Below, piece after piece: positions 1 to 5,764 of a stretch of 7,386 nt of DNA (the stretch's first letter is position 1; each line of letters starts with the position of its first letter). A program made the position numbers and the translations under genes. Source of the stretch: CAZOWL01 sp964583605 (GTDB taxonomy: Bacteria; Pseudomonadota; Gammaproteobacteria; Chromatiales; Chromatiaceae); contig CAZOWL010000141.1 in NCBI GenBank assembly GCA_964583605.1, forward strand, positions 1 through 7,386, read 5' to 3'. The notes under the pieces were generated by a model. It saw only the letters and a program-made list of their open reading frames with translations. It searched no databases and had not been told where the DNA came from.

Positions 1-84
1 CACCTATTCTGCATGAGCGATCGAGGGCAGTTTTGGCACAAATTGAACTACCTACTCTCGCGGTCACCAACGACTGCATCCGGT

Positions 85-101
85 GGTGCTATGCTGACCT
101 C
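85..101 (+). promoter_or_regulatory. candidate extended -10 promoter for the RHH antitoxin remnant
   Basis: TGCTATGCT lies just before the ATG at 102. It reads as a TG-n extended -10 element with hexamer TATGCT at 90-95, matching four of six bases of TATAAT. The expected transcription start about seven bases later would fall on or next to the ATG. No Shine-Dalgarno sequence precedes that ATG, which fits a leaderless message. There is no convincing -35 element. This is pattern matching only; the motif is short and could be chance. Confidence 0.25.
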
Positions 102-176
102 ATGAAACGCACCACCATCACCCTTCCAGATGACCTTGAGCCGGTTGGGGTGAGGAACGAACCCCAACAGATATAG
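102..176 (+). pseudogene. truncated ribbon-helix-helix antitoxin (N-terminal remnant)
   Basis: The reading frame starts MKRTTITLPDDLE, the typical N-terminal beta strand and first turn of ribbon-helix-helix (Arc/CopG type) antitoxins, in which the strand binds DNA and the following helices dimerise. Only 24 codons are present before TAG at 174-176, against the usual 60-90 residues. The similarity ends at about residue 13, exactly where the palindromic repeat at 143-168 begins, and the last codons are simply the repeat being read through. No toxin gene follows in phase; the next gene is a broken Uma2-family gene. The simplest reading is an antitoxin interrupted or deleted by a short palindromic repeat. 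A functional 24-aa peptide is unlikely because both RHH helices are missing. The N-terminal match is short, so family assignment is moderate. Confidence 0.5.
141..170. repeat. short REP-like palindromic repeat
   Basis: GTTGGGGT (144-151) and ACCCCAAC (161-168) form a perfect 8-bp inverted repeat around a 9-base centre, GAGGAACGA. Its makeup (GGTTGGG arm, GAGGAACGAA centre, CCCAAC arm) resembles a class of extragenic palindromes that occurs in many copies in gammaproteobacterial and cyanobacterial genomes; that resemblance is from memory and was not searched. It sits at the point where the RHH antitoxin frame loses its family pattern. As RNA it would form a stable hairpin, but no T tract follows, so a Rho-independent terminator is unlikely. 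Confidence 0.55.
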
Positions 177-220
177 AATCAGGTCGAAACCTCAGCTAAC
201 TATTGGCGAACGAAAGTCCA

Positions 221-882
221 ATGTCCATCGAAATCGATCAAATCCTTGTGCCTCCCGGTGAGCGGGTCTTGATCCGCGAGCTCGATTGGTCTGCTTTTGA
301 GCGGTTCTTGGAAACATCGAGCGAGGAGCGGGGCACACGAGTCGCCTTCGACACCGGGGTTTTGGAACTGATGACGCCTTTGCTGGGGCACGAGGACGAC
401 AAAGAGATCATCGGAGATCTCATCAAGGCACTACTCGAGGAACTGGATATCGAGTTCCGCAATGCCGGCTCGACCACCTTTCGCAGCGAGACGATGGAAA
501 AGGAATCGAGCCGGATCAATGCTTCTATATCCGCAACGAGGCGCGCATTCGCGGTAAGCGAGACATCGACCTGACCATCGACCCTGCTCCGGACCTTGCG
601 CTGGAGATCGACATCGCGAGCCGCCGGTCCCATCGGGATATCTACGAGGCTTTAGGCGTGCCCGAGTTGTGGCGATTCGATGGGCAAGTGCTGCATATCG
701 ATGTCTTGCGTGGCGGGTGTTATGTCGCGACTGAGCAAAGTGACTAGTTTCCCGGGTTCCCTCTGCGCGAGGCGATTCCCCGGTTTCTCGAGCAGAGCAG
801 AGTGGATGGCCGGAATGCCATGATGCGGGCGTTCCGCGCCTGGTTGCGCTCGGTCCTGGAGGGCGATCACCGGCGAGACTAA
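221..882 (+). pseudogene. Uma2-family (PD-(D/E)XK-like) nuclease, frameshifted and with internal stop
   Basis: Two frames together give a full Uma2-type protein of about 220 residues. Codons from 221 encode the N-terminal half, including FDTGVLELMTPLLGHED and the helix EIIGDLIKALLEELD. After SETMEK near 502 the homologous frame moves by one: restoring one G in the run at 502-503 gives MEKGIEPDQCFYIRNEARI, then APDLALEID and DIYEALGVPELWRFDG, the conserved core carrying the acidic residues and the Tyr/Gly-Val-Pro-Glu motif of the family. The second half is interrupted by TAG at 745-747, after which the same frame continues as FPGFPLREAIPRFLEQ to TAA at 880-882. Two independent lesions make a functional product very unlikely. 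ATG 221 is preferred over the in-frame TTG at 203 because the protein starts MSIEIDQI, a usual beginning for these proteins. The cellular role of Uma2 proteins is poorly known; they often occur as many copies in cyanobacteria and purple sulfur bacteria. Confidence 0.8.
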
Positions 883-902
883 TCGGCAGGGGCGTGCCTG
901 AG

Positions 903-920
903 GGTGAGCGTTTGCTCGCC
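903..920. repeat. small hairpin in non-coding gap
   Basis: GGTGAGC (903-909) pairs with GCTCGCC (914-920) across a 4-base loop GTTT, seven pairs with one G-T wobble. It lies about 20 bases after the stop of the broken Uma2-family gene. No T tract follows, so it is not a standard intrinsic terminator. It may be chance in G+C-rich DNA. Confidence 0.3.
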
Positions 921-926
921 GCGAGT

Positions 927-982
927 ATGGCCATGCCCAAGAGCCAGTTTGCGATCGCCGATCGCAAGCTGAGAGTGGCCAT
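927..982. repeat. long two-part inverted repeat upstream of the toxin-antitoxin pair
   Basis: The inner arms CAGTTTGCGATC (945-956) and GATCGCAAGCTG (960-971) pair over 12 positions with one G-T wobble and a 3-base loop. The core TTGCGATC-GCC-GATCGCAA (949-967) is a perfect palindrome. An outer pair, ATGGCCA (927-933) and TGGCCAT (976-982), extends the structure across an asymmetric internal loop of 11 and 4 bases. It ends about 58 bp before the antitoxin ATG, a position suited to an operator for antitoxin autoregulation, but it could equally be a mobile palindromic element or a hairpin in an upstream transcript. No T tract follows. Confidence 0.45.
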
Positions 983-1003
983 GGGGCCGTGACGATGTCC
1001 TTC

Positions 1004-1033
1004 TTGAGGATGACTGAAACGCCAGGCTAGGAT
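1004..1033 (+). promoter_or_regulatory. weak candidate sigma-70 promoter for the toxin-antitoxin pair
   Basis: TTGAGG (1004-1009) and TAGGAT (1028-1033) are 18 bp apart, each matching four of six consensus bases. The predicted start would lie at about 1040, next to the antitoxin ATG. AGGA at 1029-1032 overlaps the -10 and could instead be a ribosome binding site 8 bases before the ATG; it cannot serve both roles from this start site. Only one reading is likely right, so confidence is low. Confidence 0.2.
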
Positions 1034-1040
1034 TGCAGAG

Positions 1041-1271
1041 ATGACCACCGAATCCAAAGATGTCACCGAGCAGCTCTATGCTGAGATCGAGCGAACGCCG
1101 GAGCGCTACCGGCCGCTGCTGCTGCGACTCGTCCATTCATTTCGGGAAGGCATCGAGGAAGGCGAGCCCTGGCCCAGCGCAGCGGAGTGTTTCCGCGAGG
1201 GCTGGCGGGATGTGAAGGCTGGTCGCGTTCGTTCGGTGGATACCCTGTGGGACGGACTCGACGCGGACTAG
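1041..1271 (+). CDS. antitoxin of a RelE/ParE-type toxin-antitoxin module
   Basis: This encodes a 76-residue acidic, mainly helical protein. I do not recognise a named antitoxin domain in it, and the role is inferred mainly from position: it ends 4 nt before a RelE/ParE-type toxin and has the usual size and order. The first two thirds (TEQLYAEIERTPERYRPLLLRL onward in character) are amphipathic helices rich in Glu, Arg and Leu. The C-terminal part, with FREGWRDVKAGRV followed by DTLWDGLDAD, resembles the short peptide segment antitoxins use to wrap around their toxin. Nothing looks like a clear RHH, Phd or helix-turn-helix DNA-binding region, so autoregulation is uncertain, although a long palindrome lies just upstream. 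The ATG at 1041 has AGGA at 1029-1032. The gene ends with a normal TAG. It could be any small partner of the toxin. Confidence 0.65.
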   Translation: MTTESKDVTEQLYAEIERTPERYRPLLLRLVHSFREGIEEGEPWPSAAECFREGWRDVKAGRVRSVDTLWDGLDAD

Positions 1272-1275
1272 CGGC

Positions 1276-1605
1276 TTGGGCGTCAGCTACTCGGATGCGT
1301 TCAAGCGGCAGCTCAAGCGCCTCGCGCGCCACAACCGCCATATCCGCGCGGACATCCAGCCGGTAATCGAGCAGCTCGAGGCCGGCGAGACTCCTGGAGA
1401 TCAGATCCGAGGGCTCGACTACAGGATTTACAAGGTACGCGTCAGGAATACCGGGTCCAAGCGCGGAAAGCGCGGAGGCTATCGGATCATTTACTGGTTG
1501 CGAGAGGATGACGATCTGTTGTTAGTGACCGTCTACTCGAAAACGGAGCAGGCCGACATAACGGCCGAGGCTTTGAGGAGAATTGTTGGCGAGGGGGAAG
1601 CTTGA
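1276..1605 (+). CDS. RelE/ParE-superfamily toxin
   Basis: This encodes a 109-residue basic protein with the RelE/ParE fold pattern. It has two N-terminal helices (SYSDAFKRQLKRLARHNRHI, then DIQPVIEQLEAGETPGDQI) and a beta-sheet core with the signatures IYKVRVRN, KRGKRGGYRIIYWL and LLLVTVYSKTEQADI. The GK-GGYR-IIY segment with basic residues, and the YSK-E tail, match the mRNA-interferase subgroup in which a RelE-like toxin cleaves mRNA at the ribosome; ParE-type gyrase poisoning cannot be excluded from sequence. The start is TTG at 1276, 4 nt after the antitoxin stop. It is chosen because the family N terminus begins just here and no ATG is available. It looks intact. Its TGA overlaps the ATG of the next gene by one base (TGATG), which suggests co-translation with the transporter operon. 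Confidence 0.85.
   Translation: MGVSYSDAFKRQLKRLARHNRHIRADIQPVIEQLEAGETPGDQIRGLDYRIYKVRVRNTGSKRGKRGGYRIIYWLREDDDLLLVTVYSKTEQADITAEALRRIVGEGEA
1591..1598 (+). promoter_or_regulatory. strong ribosome binding site of the binding-protein gene, inside the toxin 3' end
   Basis: GAGGGGGA lies six bases before the ATG at 1605 and within the last codons of the toxin gene. It decides between the two adjacent possible starts (TTG 1602 and ATG 1605) in favour of ATG, and it means translation of the transporter operon can begin on the toxin message. Confidence 0.6.
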
Positions 1606-2600
1606 TGTGTCTTCGTAATTGGATCTTCTTGCTATTGTTCGCCGCGACCTCCACCCTGGCGCAAGAGGTGGTGATTTACACGTCTCTCGACCAGGTGTTC
1701 TCGGAGCCGGTCCTGCAGGCATTCGAGGAAGAGACCGGCATCCGCGTTCGCGCCGTCTACGATGTCGAGGCATCGAAGACAACCGGGCTCGTCAACCGCC
1801 TGATCGCGGAGAAGCCGAACCCGCGTGCCGATGTGTTCTGGAACTCCGAGGTCGGGCGCACTCTCGTGCTGAAGGAGAAGGGCGTTCTCGCACCCTACCG
1901 CTCGCCCTCGGCCGCCGACATTCCAGAGCAGTTCCAGGACAGCGAGGGCTATTGGACCGGTTTCGCGGCCCGGGCGCGGGTGCTGATCTACAACACCGAT
2001 CAGCTGACGGAGGGGGAAGTGCCGGCTTCGATCTTCGATCTGACCGAGCCCAAGTGGAGAGGCAAGGTCGCGATGGCGTACCCCCTCTTCGGCACGACCG
2101 CGACGCATGTCGCCGCCTGGTACGCGGTGCTCGGGCCGGAGCGCACCGAGGAATACCTGCGGGCCTTGAAGGCGAACGAGGTCCTGATCGTCGACGGCAA
2201 TGCGACCTCGCGCGACCTGGTCGTGCAAGGCGAGGTCCCGTTGGGGTTGACCGACACCGATGATGTCAACGTCGCGATCCAATCCGGCAAGCCGGTCGGG
2301 ATGTCCTTCCCCGATGAAGGCGGCTTGGGCACGCTGATGATCCCGAACACGGTGGCCCTGATCGCCGGCGGGCCTAACCCTGAGACGGGCAAACGCCTGA
2401 TCGATTATCTGCTATCGAAGGCCGTCGAGCGGCGCCTGGCCTTCTCGGATTCGATGCAGATCCCGGTCCGGGACGGCGTTGAACGACCGGCGCATGTGCC
2501 GCCGTATGACCGTATCGATGCGATGCAGGTGGACTACGCCGACATCGCGGCGAACCTGGACCCGGCGATGCGATTCTGTCGCGAGCTCTTCTTGCGTTGA
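1605..2600 (+). CDS. periplasmic substrate-binding protein of an FbpA-type ABC importer
   Basis: This encodes a 331-residue precursor. Residues 1-19 form a signal peptide (basic start, hydrophobic core WIFLLLFAATS, cleavage likely after LA and before QEVV). The mature part starts VVIYTSLDQ and continues LQAFEEETGIRV, the hallmark of the iron(III)/solute-binding family 1 proteins related to FbpA and FutA. Further family blocks are ADVFWNSE (about 75-82), the FAARARVLIYNTD segment, IFDLTEPKWRGKVAMA, and MIPNTVALIAGGPNPE near the C terminus. At the position where classical FbpA has its iron-coordinating Tyr-Tyr pair, this protein reads LTDTDD (D217 to D220), so the canonical ferric site is missing. 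Annotation pipelines would probably call it an Fe(3+)-binding protein, but the ligand may be another metal or an organic anion. ATG 1605 is chosen for its strong ribosome binding site and TGATG overlap. The permease gene follows after 3 nt. Family confidence is high, ligand confidence low. Confidence 0.88.
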   Translation: MCLRNWIFLLLFAATSTLAQEVVIYTSLDQVFSEPVLQAFEEETGIRVRAVYDVEASKTTGLVNRLIAEKPNPRADVFWNSEVGRTLVLKEKGVLAPYRSPSAADIPEQFQDSEGYWTGFAARARVLIYNTDQLTEGEVPASIFDLTEPKWRGKVAMAYPLFGTTATHVAAWYAVLGPERTEEYLRALKANEVLIVDGNATSRDLVVQGEVPLGLTDTDDVNVAIQSGKPVGMSFPDEGGLGTLMIPNTVALIAGGPNPETGKRLIDYLLSKAVERRLAFSDSMQIPVRDGVERPAHVPPYDRIDAMQVDYADIAANLDPAMRFCRELFLR

Positions 2601-2603
2601 CCG

Positions 2604-4193
2604 ATGCGGTTGCCGCGGTGGGGCCAGCTGCTGGTCTGGCTGGTCTTTGCCGTTGTGGCCTACCTGCCGGCGGGGCAGCTGATCCTCGAGGCGCTGGCCG
2701 GGGGCGGGGCGAGCGCGGCCATCGAATCCCTGTTCCTGACTGCAAGTCAGTGGTCCCTGCTGGGGAGGAGCGTCACGCTGGCGGCCGGGGCCAGTCTCCT
2801 CGCGGTCCTGATCGGTGTCCCCTACGCCCTTCTCTGCGAGAAGACCGATCTGCCCGGGCGGTCATTCTTCTCGCTGGCCTATCTCGTCCCGCTGCTGATC
2901 CCGCCGTATCTACAGGCGATCGTCTGGGGCCGATTGCTGGCGCAGAATGGTCCCGTCAACCAGTTTCTGATGGACCTGCTCGGCGTGCCGTCGGCGCCTG
3001 TGGACGTGCACAGCCTCGGTGGCGTCGTCGTCGTGCTCGCGCTGGCCTACTTTCCGTTCGTGACGCTCCTGACGATCAGCGGGTTGAAGACGCTCGATGC
3101 GAGCTACGAAGAGGCCGCGCTGATGCACCGCGGGGCGTGGCGGACGGTGATGCGCGTGACTCTCCCGATGGTCAAACCGCACATCGGTGCGGCGGCGCTG
3201 TTCGTCTTCGTCTTCGCGATCATCGATTTTGGCGTTGCTGACGTGCTCCGCGTCCAGGTCTACCCGGTGGAGATCTTCATCCAGTTCAGTGCTCTCTATG
3301 ACGAGCAAGCCGCAATCATGCTCAGCCTCCCGTTGCTCATCGTGACGGCGCTCGCGATCGCTCTGCAGGTGCATACGATGCGCGGACGCTCCTACGTGAG
3401 CCTCCAGGCCGGGCGTGGGACGACCCGGCGGTATCGACTCGGACCCGCACGCAGCGTTGCGGTGGCCCTGTGCGGCGCGATCCTGCTGCTCAGCGTGCTG
3501 GTCCCGGTTGGTGCCTTGGTCGACGCGGCGGGTCCGCTCCAGAGCTATCAGAAGGCGCTCGATTCGTCGCTAGAGCAGATTCTCGTCAGCCTCGCGTTGG
3601 CGGTCGTCGCGGCCGTCGTCATGACGGGCCTGTCGGTGGCAGTCGCGCTGGCGCTTGCCAGCGCCGAGCGCCTCGGCAGGATTGTCGCCGAGTACCTGAG
3701 TCAGCTTGCCTTTGCGATCCCGCCGATCGTGCTCGGGATCGGCATGATCCGGCTCTGGAACCGGCCTGAGACCAATTGGCTCTACGGGAGTGCCCTGATC
3801 CTAGTCCTCGGCTACGTCGCCCACTTCGTCCCATTCACGATCAGGGCGGTCTACTCGAGCCTTCAGCAGCTCAATCCGCGCCTGCTCGATGCGGCGGTGT
3901 TGACCAGGCGCTCCACTCTCACCATAGGCTGGCGAATCCTACTGCCCCTGCTCCGCAACGGGGTCTTGACCGCGTTCTTCATCGGCTTCGTGCTCTCGAT
4001 GGGCGAGCTGGGTGTCACGCTGCTGGTGATTCCGCCGGGCACGGAGACGATACCGATCAAGATCTACAACTTCATGCATTACGGCGCCGAGCAAACGGTC
4101 GCCGCGCTTGGCCTGATGCTGATCGTTGTGCAGCTCCTCTTCGCGATCGCGCTTTTCGCAATCGGGCGTTGGCTGGGCTCGAGCGAGAAATGA
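2604..4193 (+). CDS. fused two-domain ABC permease, FbpB-type
   Basis: This encodes 529 residues with about twelve hydrophobic segments in two halves, joined by a basic linker near residues 260-285. Each half is a binding-protein-dependent permease domain, so a single chain supplies both channel halves, as in FbpB-type iron(III) permeases of similar length. The first half carries YLVPLLIPPYLQAIVWG (about 92-108) and a clear cytoplasmic EAA loop, SYEEAALMHRGAW, with E169/E170. The second half has a weaker EAA loop around D429 (LLDAAVLTRRSTL followed by ILLPLLRNG). These loops dock onto the ATPase, so the partner must have been a functional nucleotide-binding protein. The ATG is 3 nt after the binding-protein stop, and the stop overlaps the ATPase start (ATGA). 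No lesion is visible across the frame, which argues that ATPase decay, if real, is recent. Confidence 0.9.
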   Translation: MRLPRWGQLLVWLVFAVVAYLPAGQLILEALAGGGASAAIESLFLTASQWSLLGRSVTLAAGASLLAVLIGVPYALLCEKTDLPGRSFFSLAYLVPLLIPPYLQAIVWGRLLAQNGPVNQFLMDLLGVPSAPVDVHSLGGVVVVLALAYFPFVTLLTISGLKTLDASYEEAALMHRGAWRTVMRVTLPMVKPHIGAAALFVFVFAIIDFGVADVLRVQVYPVEIFIQFSALYDEQAAIMLSLPLLIVTALAIALQVHTMRGRSYVSLQAGRGTTRRYRLGPARSVAVALCGAILLLSVLVPVGALVDAAGPLQSYQKALDSSLEQILVSLALAVVAAVVMTGLSVAVALALASAERLGRIVAEYLSQLAFAIPPIVLGIGMIRLWNRPETNWLYGSALILVLGYVAHFVPFTIRAVYSSLQQLNPRLLDAAVLTRRSTLTIGWRILLPLLRNGVLTAFFIGFVLSMGELGVTLLVIPPGTETIPIKIYNFMHYGAEQTVAALGLMLIVVQLLFAIALFAIGRWLGSSEK

Positions 4194-4915
4194 TTGAAAC
4201 GCGTCGACTGACGAAGCAGTTTGCCGGCACGATGGCCCTGGACGGCGTGACGCTGAGCGTCCCGTTGGGGGAGACGGTCGTCGTGCTCGGGCCGTCTGGT
4301 TGTGGCAAGACGACGCTGCTCCGGCTCATCGCAGGCCTCGAAGCGACGGATTCCGGGGAGATCCGGATCAGCGGGACAAGCGTTGCGTCCTCCGGGGCCC
4401 GCGTCGAGCCTCGGGCGCGGCAGGTCGGCATGATCTTCCAGGACCTTGCCCTGTGGCCCCACATGTGCGCCTTGGAAAACGTCTGTTTCGGGCTGGGATC
4501 GGGCTGGCGCAAGCGGCGCAGCGCGGTCGAGCACGGATTGACGGCGTTGCGTTGGGTAGAGCTAGAGCACCACAAGCACCGCTTCCCGCACCAGCTCTCC
4601 GGCGGCGAGCGCTAGCGCCTCGCGATTGCCCGTGCCCTCGCACCCGGTCATCCTTACGTGCTGATGGACGAGCCGTTCAGCAGCCTGGATCCACTCTTGA
4701 AGGACGAGATGATCGCTCTGTTGCGCCGGCTGCGGGAGAGCCTGAGGACAACAATTGTTTACGTCACGCACGACCTCGATGAGGCGCTCGCGCTGGCGGA
4801 TCGGATCCTGATGATGAAGCAGGGTCGCATCGTCGGTGAGCTCGTGTCCGCGACGCTTGCAGGCATGTCACGAGAGAGTCTGTTGCGATGGTACAAGGAT
4901 ACGTTGCGAGGCTGA
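4190..4915 (+). pseudogene. ABC transporter ATPase of the FbpABC-type importer, interrupted by an in-frame TAG
   Basis: Read through its internal stop, this encodes 241 residues that power the importer. All nucleotide-binding motifs are in one frame: Walker A GPSGCGKTT (34-42), Q-loop IFQD (Q84), signature LSGGER (136-141), Walker B YVLMDEPFSSLD (D160, E161), and H-loop VTHD (H194). Codon 142 (4613-4615) is TAG where the family has CAG (Gln, as in LSGGERQRLAIARAL); a single C-to-T change explains it. The truncated 141-residue product would lack Walker B and the H-loop and could not hydrolyse ATP. Restart at the in-frame GTG 4658 is unlikely, since it has no ribosome binding site and the two pieces would have to complement. 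Even intact, it lacks the C-terminal TOBE domain of the roughly 350-residue FbpC proteins. The ATG overlaps the permease stop (ATGA), and its end overlaps the next gene by 28 nt. The stop could be a true mutation, a sequencing error or a suppressed codon. Confidence 0.88.
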
Positions 4916-5379
4916 CCCTGCCGCTTCTCTGTCTCTTGCTCGTGGCCGATCCGCTCAGGGCTGACGACGCAGGGGCCGAGCACACCTACGTCACCTGGAA
5001 GTTCTTCGAGCCGGACAAATGCGCCGCGATCTGGCTCATCAAGCGCCATATCGATCCGGACGCGCGTTTTGTCTTCTTCGAGCAGGACGAGGCGCCACCG
5101 CTGGGAATTGGATTCGACATCCCCGAAGCCCAGTTCCGGCGTTACCACAATCGCTGCACCTATGAGACGCTCCTCGAACACCATGGGCTCGTCGATGAAC
5201 GGCTGGCCTATATCGGCCGGATCATGCACGACATCGAGGTGAACGTCTGGGAGCGCAAGGCGATGGAGGAGACACCGCGCGTGGAGCAAGAGGTCATGCA
5301 GCTCTTCTCAGAGGACGACTTGCAGCGCAATGTCGACGCCTGCCTTGAGTACTTTGACAAGCTGTACGCAACGCTCTGA
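4888..5379 (+). CDS. exported ChrB C-terminal-domain protein (chromate-resistance-like)
   Basis: This encodes 163 residues. Residues 1-25 form a signal peptide (basic Arg8, hydrophobic LTLPLLCLLLVA, cleavage likely after LRA), so the protein should act in the periplasm. Residues 33-125 match the ChrB_C / chromate-resistance exported domain: KCAAIWLIKRHIDPDARFVF (44-63), FDIPEAQFRRYHNRCTYETLL (76-96, with H87 and C90), GLVDERLAYIGRIMHDIEVN (100-119, with H114 and D115). In canonical ChrB this domain follows a regulatory N-terminal region, absent here; the domain's own biochemistry is unsettled, and His, Cys and Asp residues suggest metal or oxyanion binding. The ATG at 4888 lies in the ATPase 3' end with a 28-nt overlap, and GAGAGAG at 4871-4877 may be its ribosome binding site. 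No ChrA chromate transporter is nearby. It probably serves the substrate of the neighbouring importer, but that is inference. The C-terminal 40 residues are helical and acidic. Confidence 0.8.
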   Translation: MVQGYVARLTLPLLCLLLVADPLRADDAGAEHTYVTWKFFEPDKCAAIWLIKRHIDPDARFVFFEQDEAPPLGIGFDIPEAQFRRYHNRCTYETLLEHHGLVDERLAYIGRIMHDIEVNVWERKAMEETPRVEQEVMQLFSEDDLQRNVDACLEYFDKLYATL

Positions 5380-5380
5380 T

Positions 5381-5402
5381 CCGTTCGCAGTGTCCGAAGC
5401 GG
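5381..5402. terminator. weak hairpin just after the transporter operon
   Basis: CCGTTCG (5381-5387) pairs with CGAAGCGG (5395-5402) across a 7-base loop, with one bulged G. It starts one base after the operon's last stop codon, where a terminator is expected, but no T run follows, so termination would have to be Rho-dependent. The hairpin may instead protect the 3' end or be chance. Confidence 0.25.
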
Positions 5403-5477
5403 GAAGGAATTCGCTCACGATCATGGGGCGAGCCGAGCCACCCCGGATGATGAAAGGTCGCCTCGCTCCTGATCGTT

Positions 5478-5510
5478 CCCTCACCCCAACCCTCTCCCAG
5501 AGGGCGAGGG
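5478..5510. repeat. REP-like palindromic repeat
   Basis: The core CCCTCTCCC (5490-5498) and GGGCGAGGG (5502-5510) pair at eight of nine positions over a 3-base loop, preceded by CCCTCACCCCAA. This CCCTCACCCC / CCCTCTCCC / GAGGG arrangement is one I know as a very common dispersed intergenic repeat in gammaproteobacteria and related genomes; its translation produces the familiar spurious peptide LGEGWGEG on the other strand. It differs in sequence from the repeat at 141-170. No T tract follows. Confidence 0.65.
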
Positions 5511-5764
5511 AGCCACCGTGCTGCGCGGATTTCATCGTAAGCGCCCCGCGACGCGACGGCCCTGCTCTGACTCCTAAGAAGTCGCCTGCTAGCATTTTGC
5601 CAGCTGTTTCTCGAGCGAGACGCCGAGGGAGAATGGGCTCGGCTTCCGGTCGAGCGAGCCAACCGGCGCCGATCCGCAAGCGCTTCAGGCCGTCCCGTGC
5701 GCTCAGCGCTCATACCGGCGGCGCTCGAATAGACTCAGGGTGTGGTTGCGCCGGCCGCGTTCCG

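Noticed and set aside
1..105. Frame open from the left edge, ending TGA at 103-105 and overlapping the RHH start.
   Set aside because: Only 34 codons with no recognisable pattern; the region looks like a promoter instead.
431..1066. 211-codon minus-strand frame across the Uma2-family pseudogene and the gap.
   Set aside because: Arg/Ser/Pro-rich shadow of the plus-strand homology, with no domain of its own.
1632..2282. 216-codon minus-strand frame and 214-codon plus-strand frame within the binding-protein gene.
   Set aside because: Both are alternative-frame readings of a gene with clear family motifs and a signal peptide.
3776..4190. An upstream extension of the ATPase frame into the permease gene.
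   Set aside because: The extension is just the permease read in another frame. The ATPase homology starts at ATG 4190, which overlaps the permease stop as ATGA.
4658..4915. Separate 85-residue gene starting at GTG 4658 with Walker B and H-loop.
   Set aside because: It is the C-terminal part of the ATPase after the TAG. There is no ribosome binding site before the GTG, and such a fragment is not a known family.
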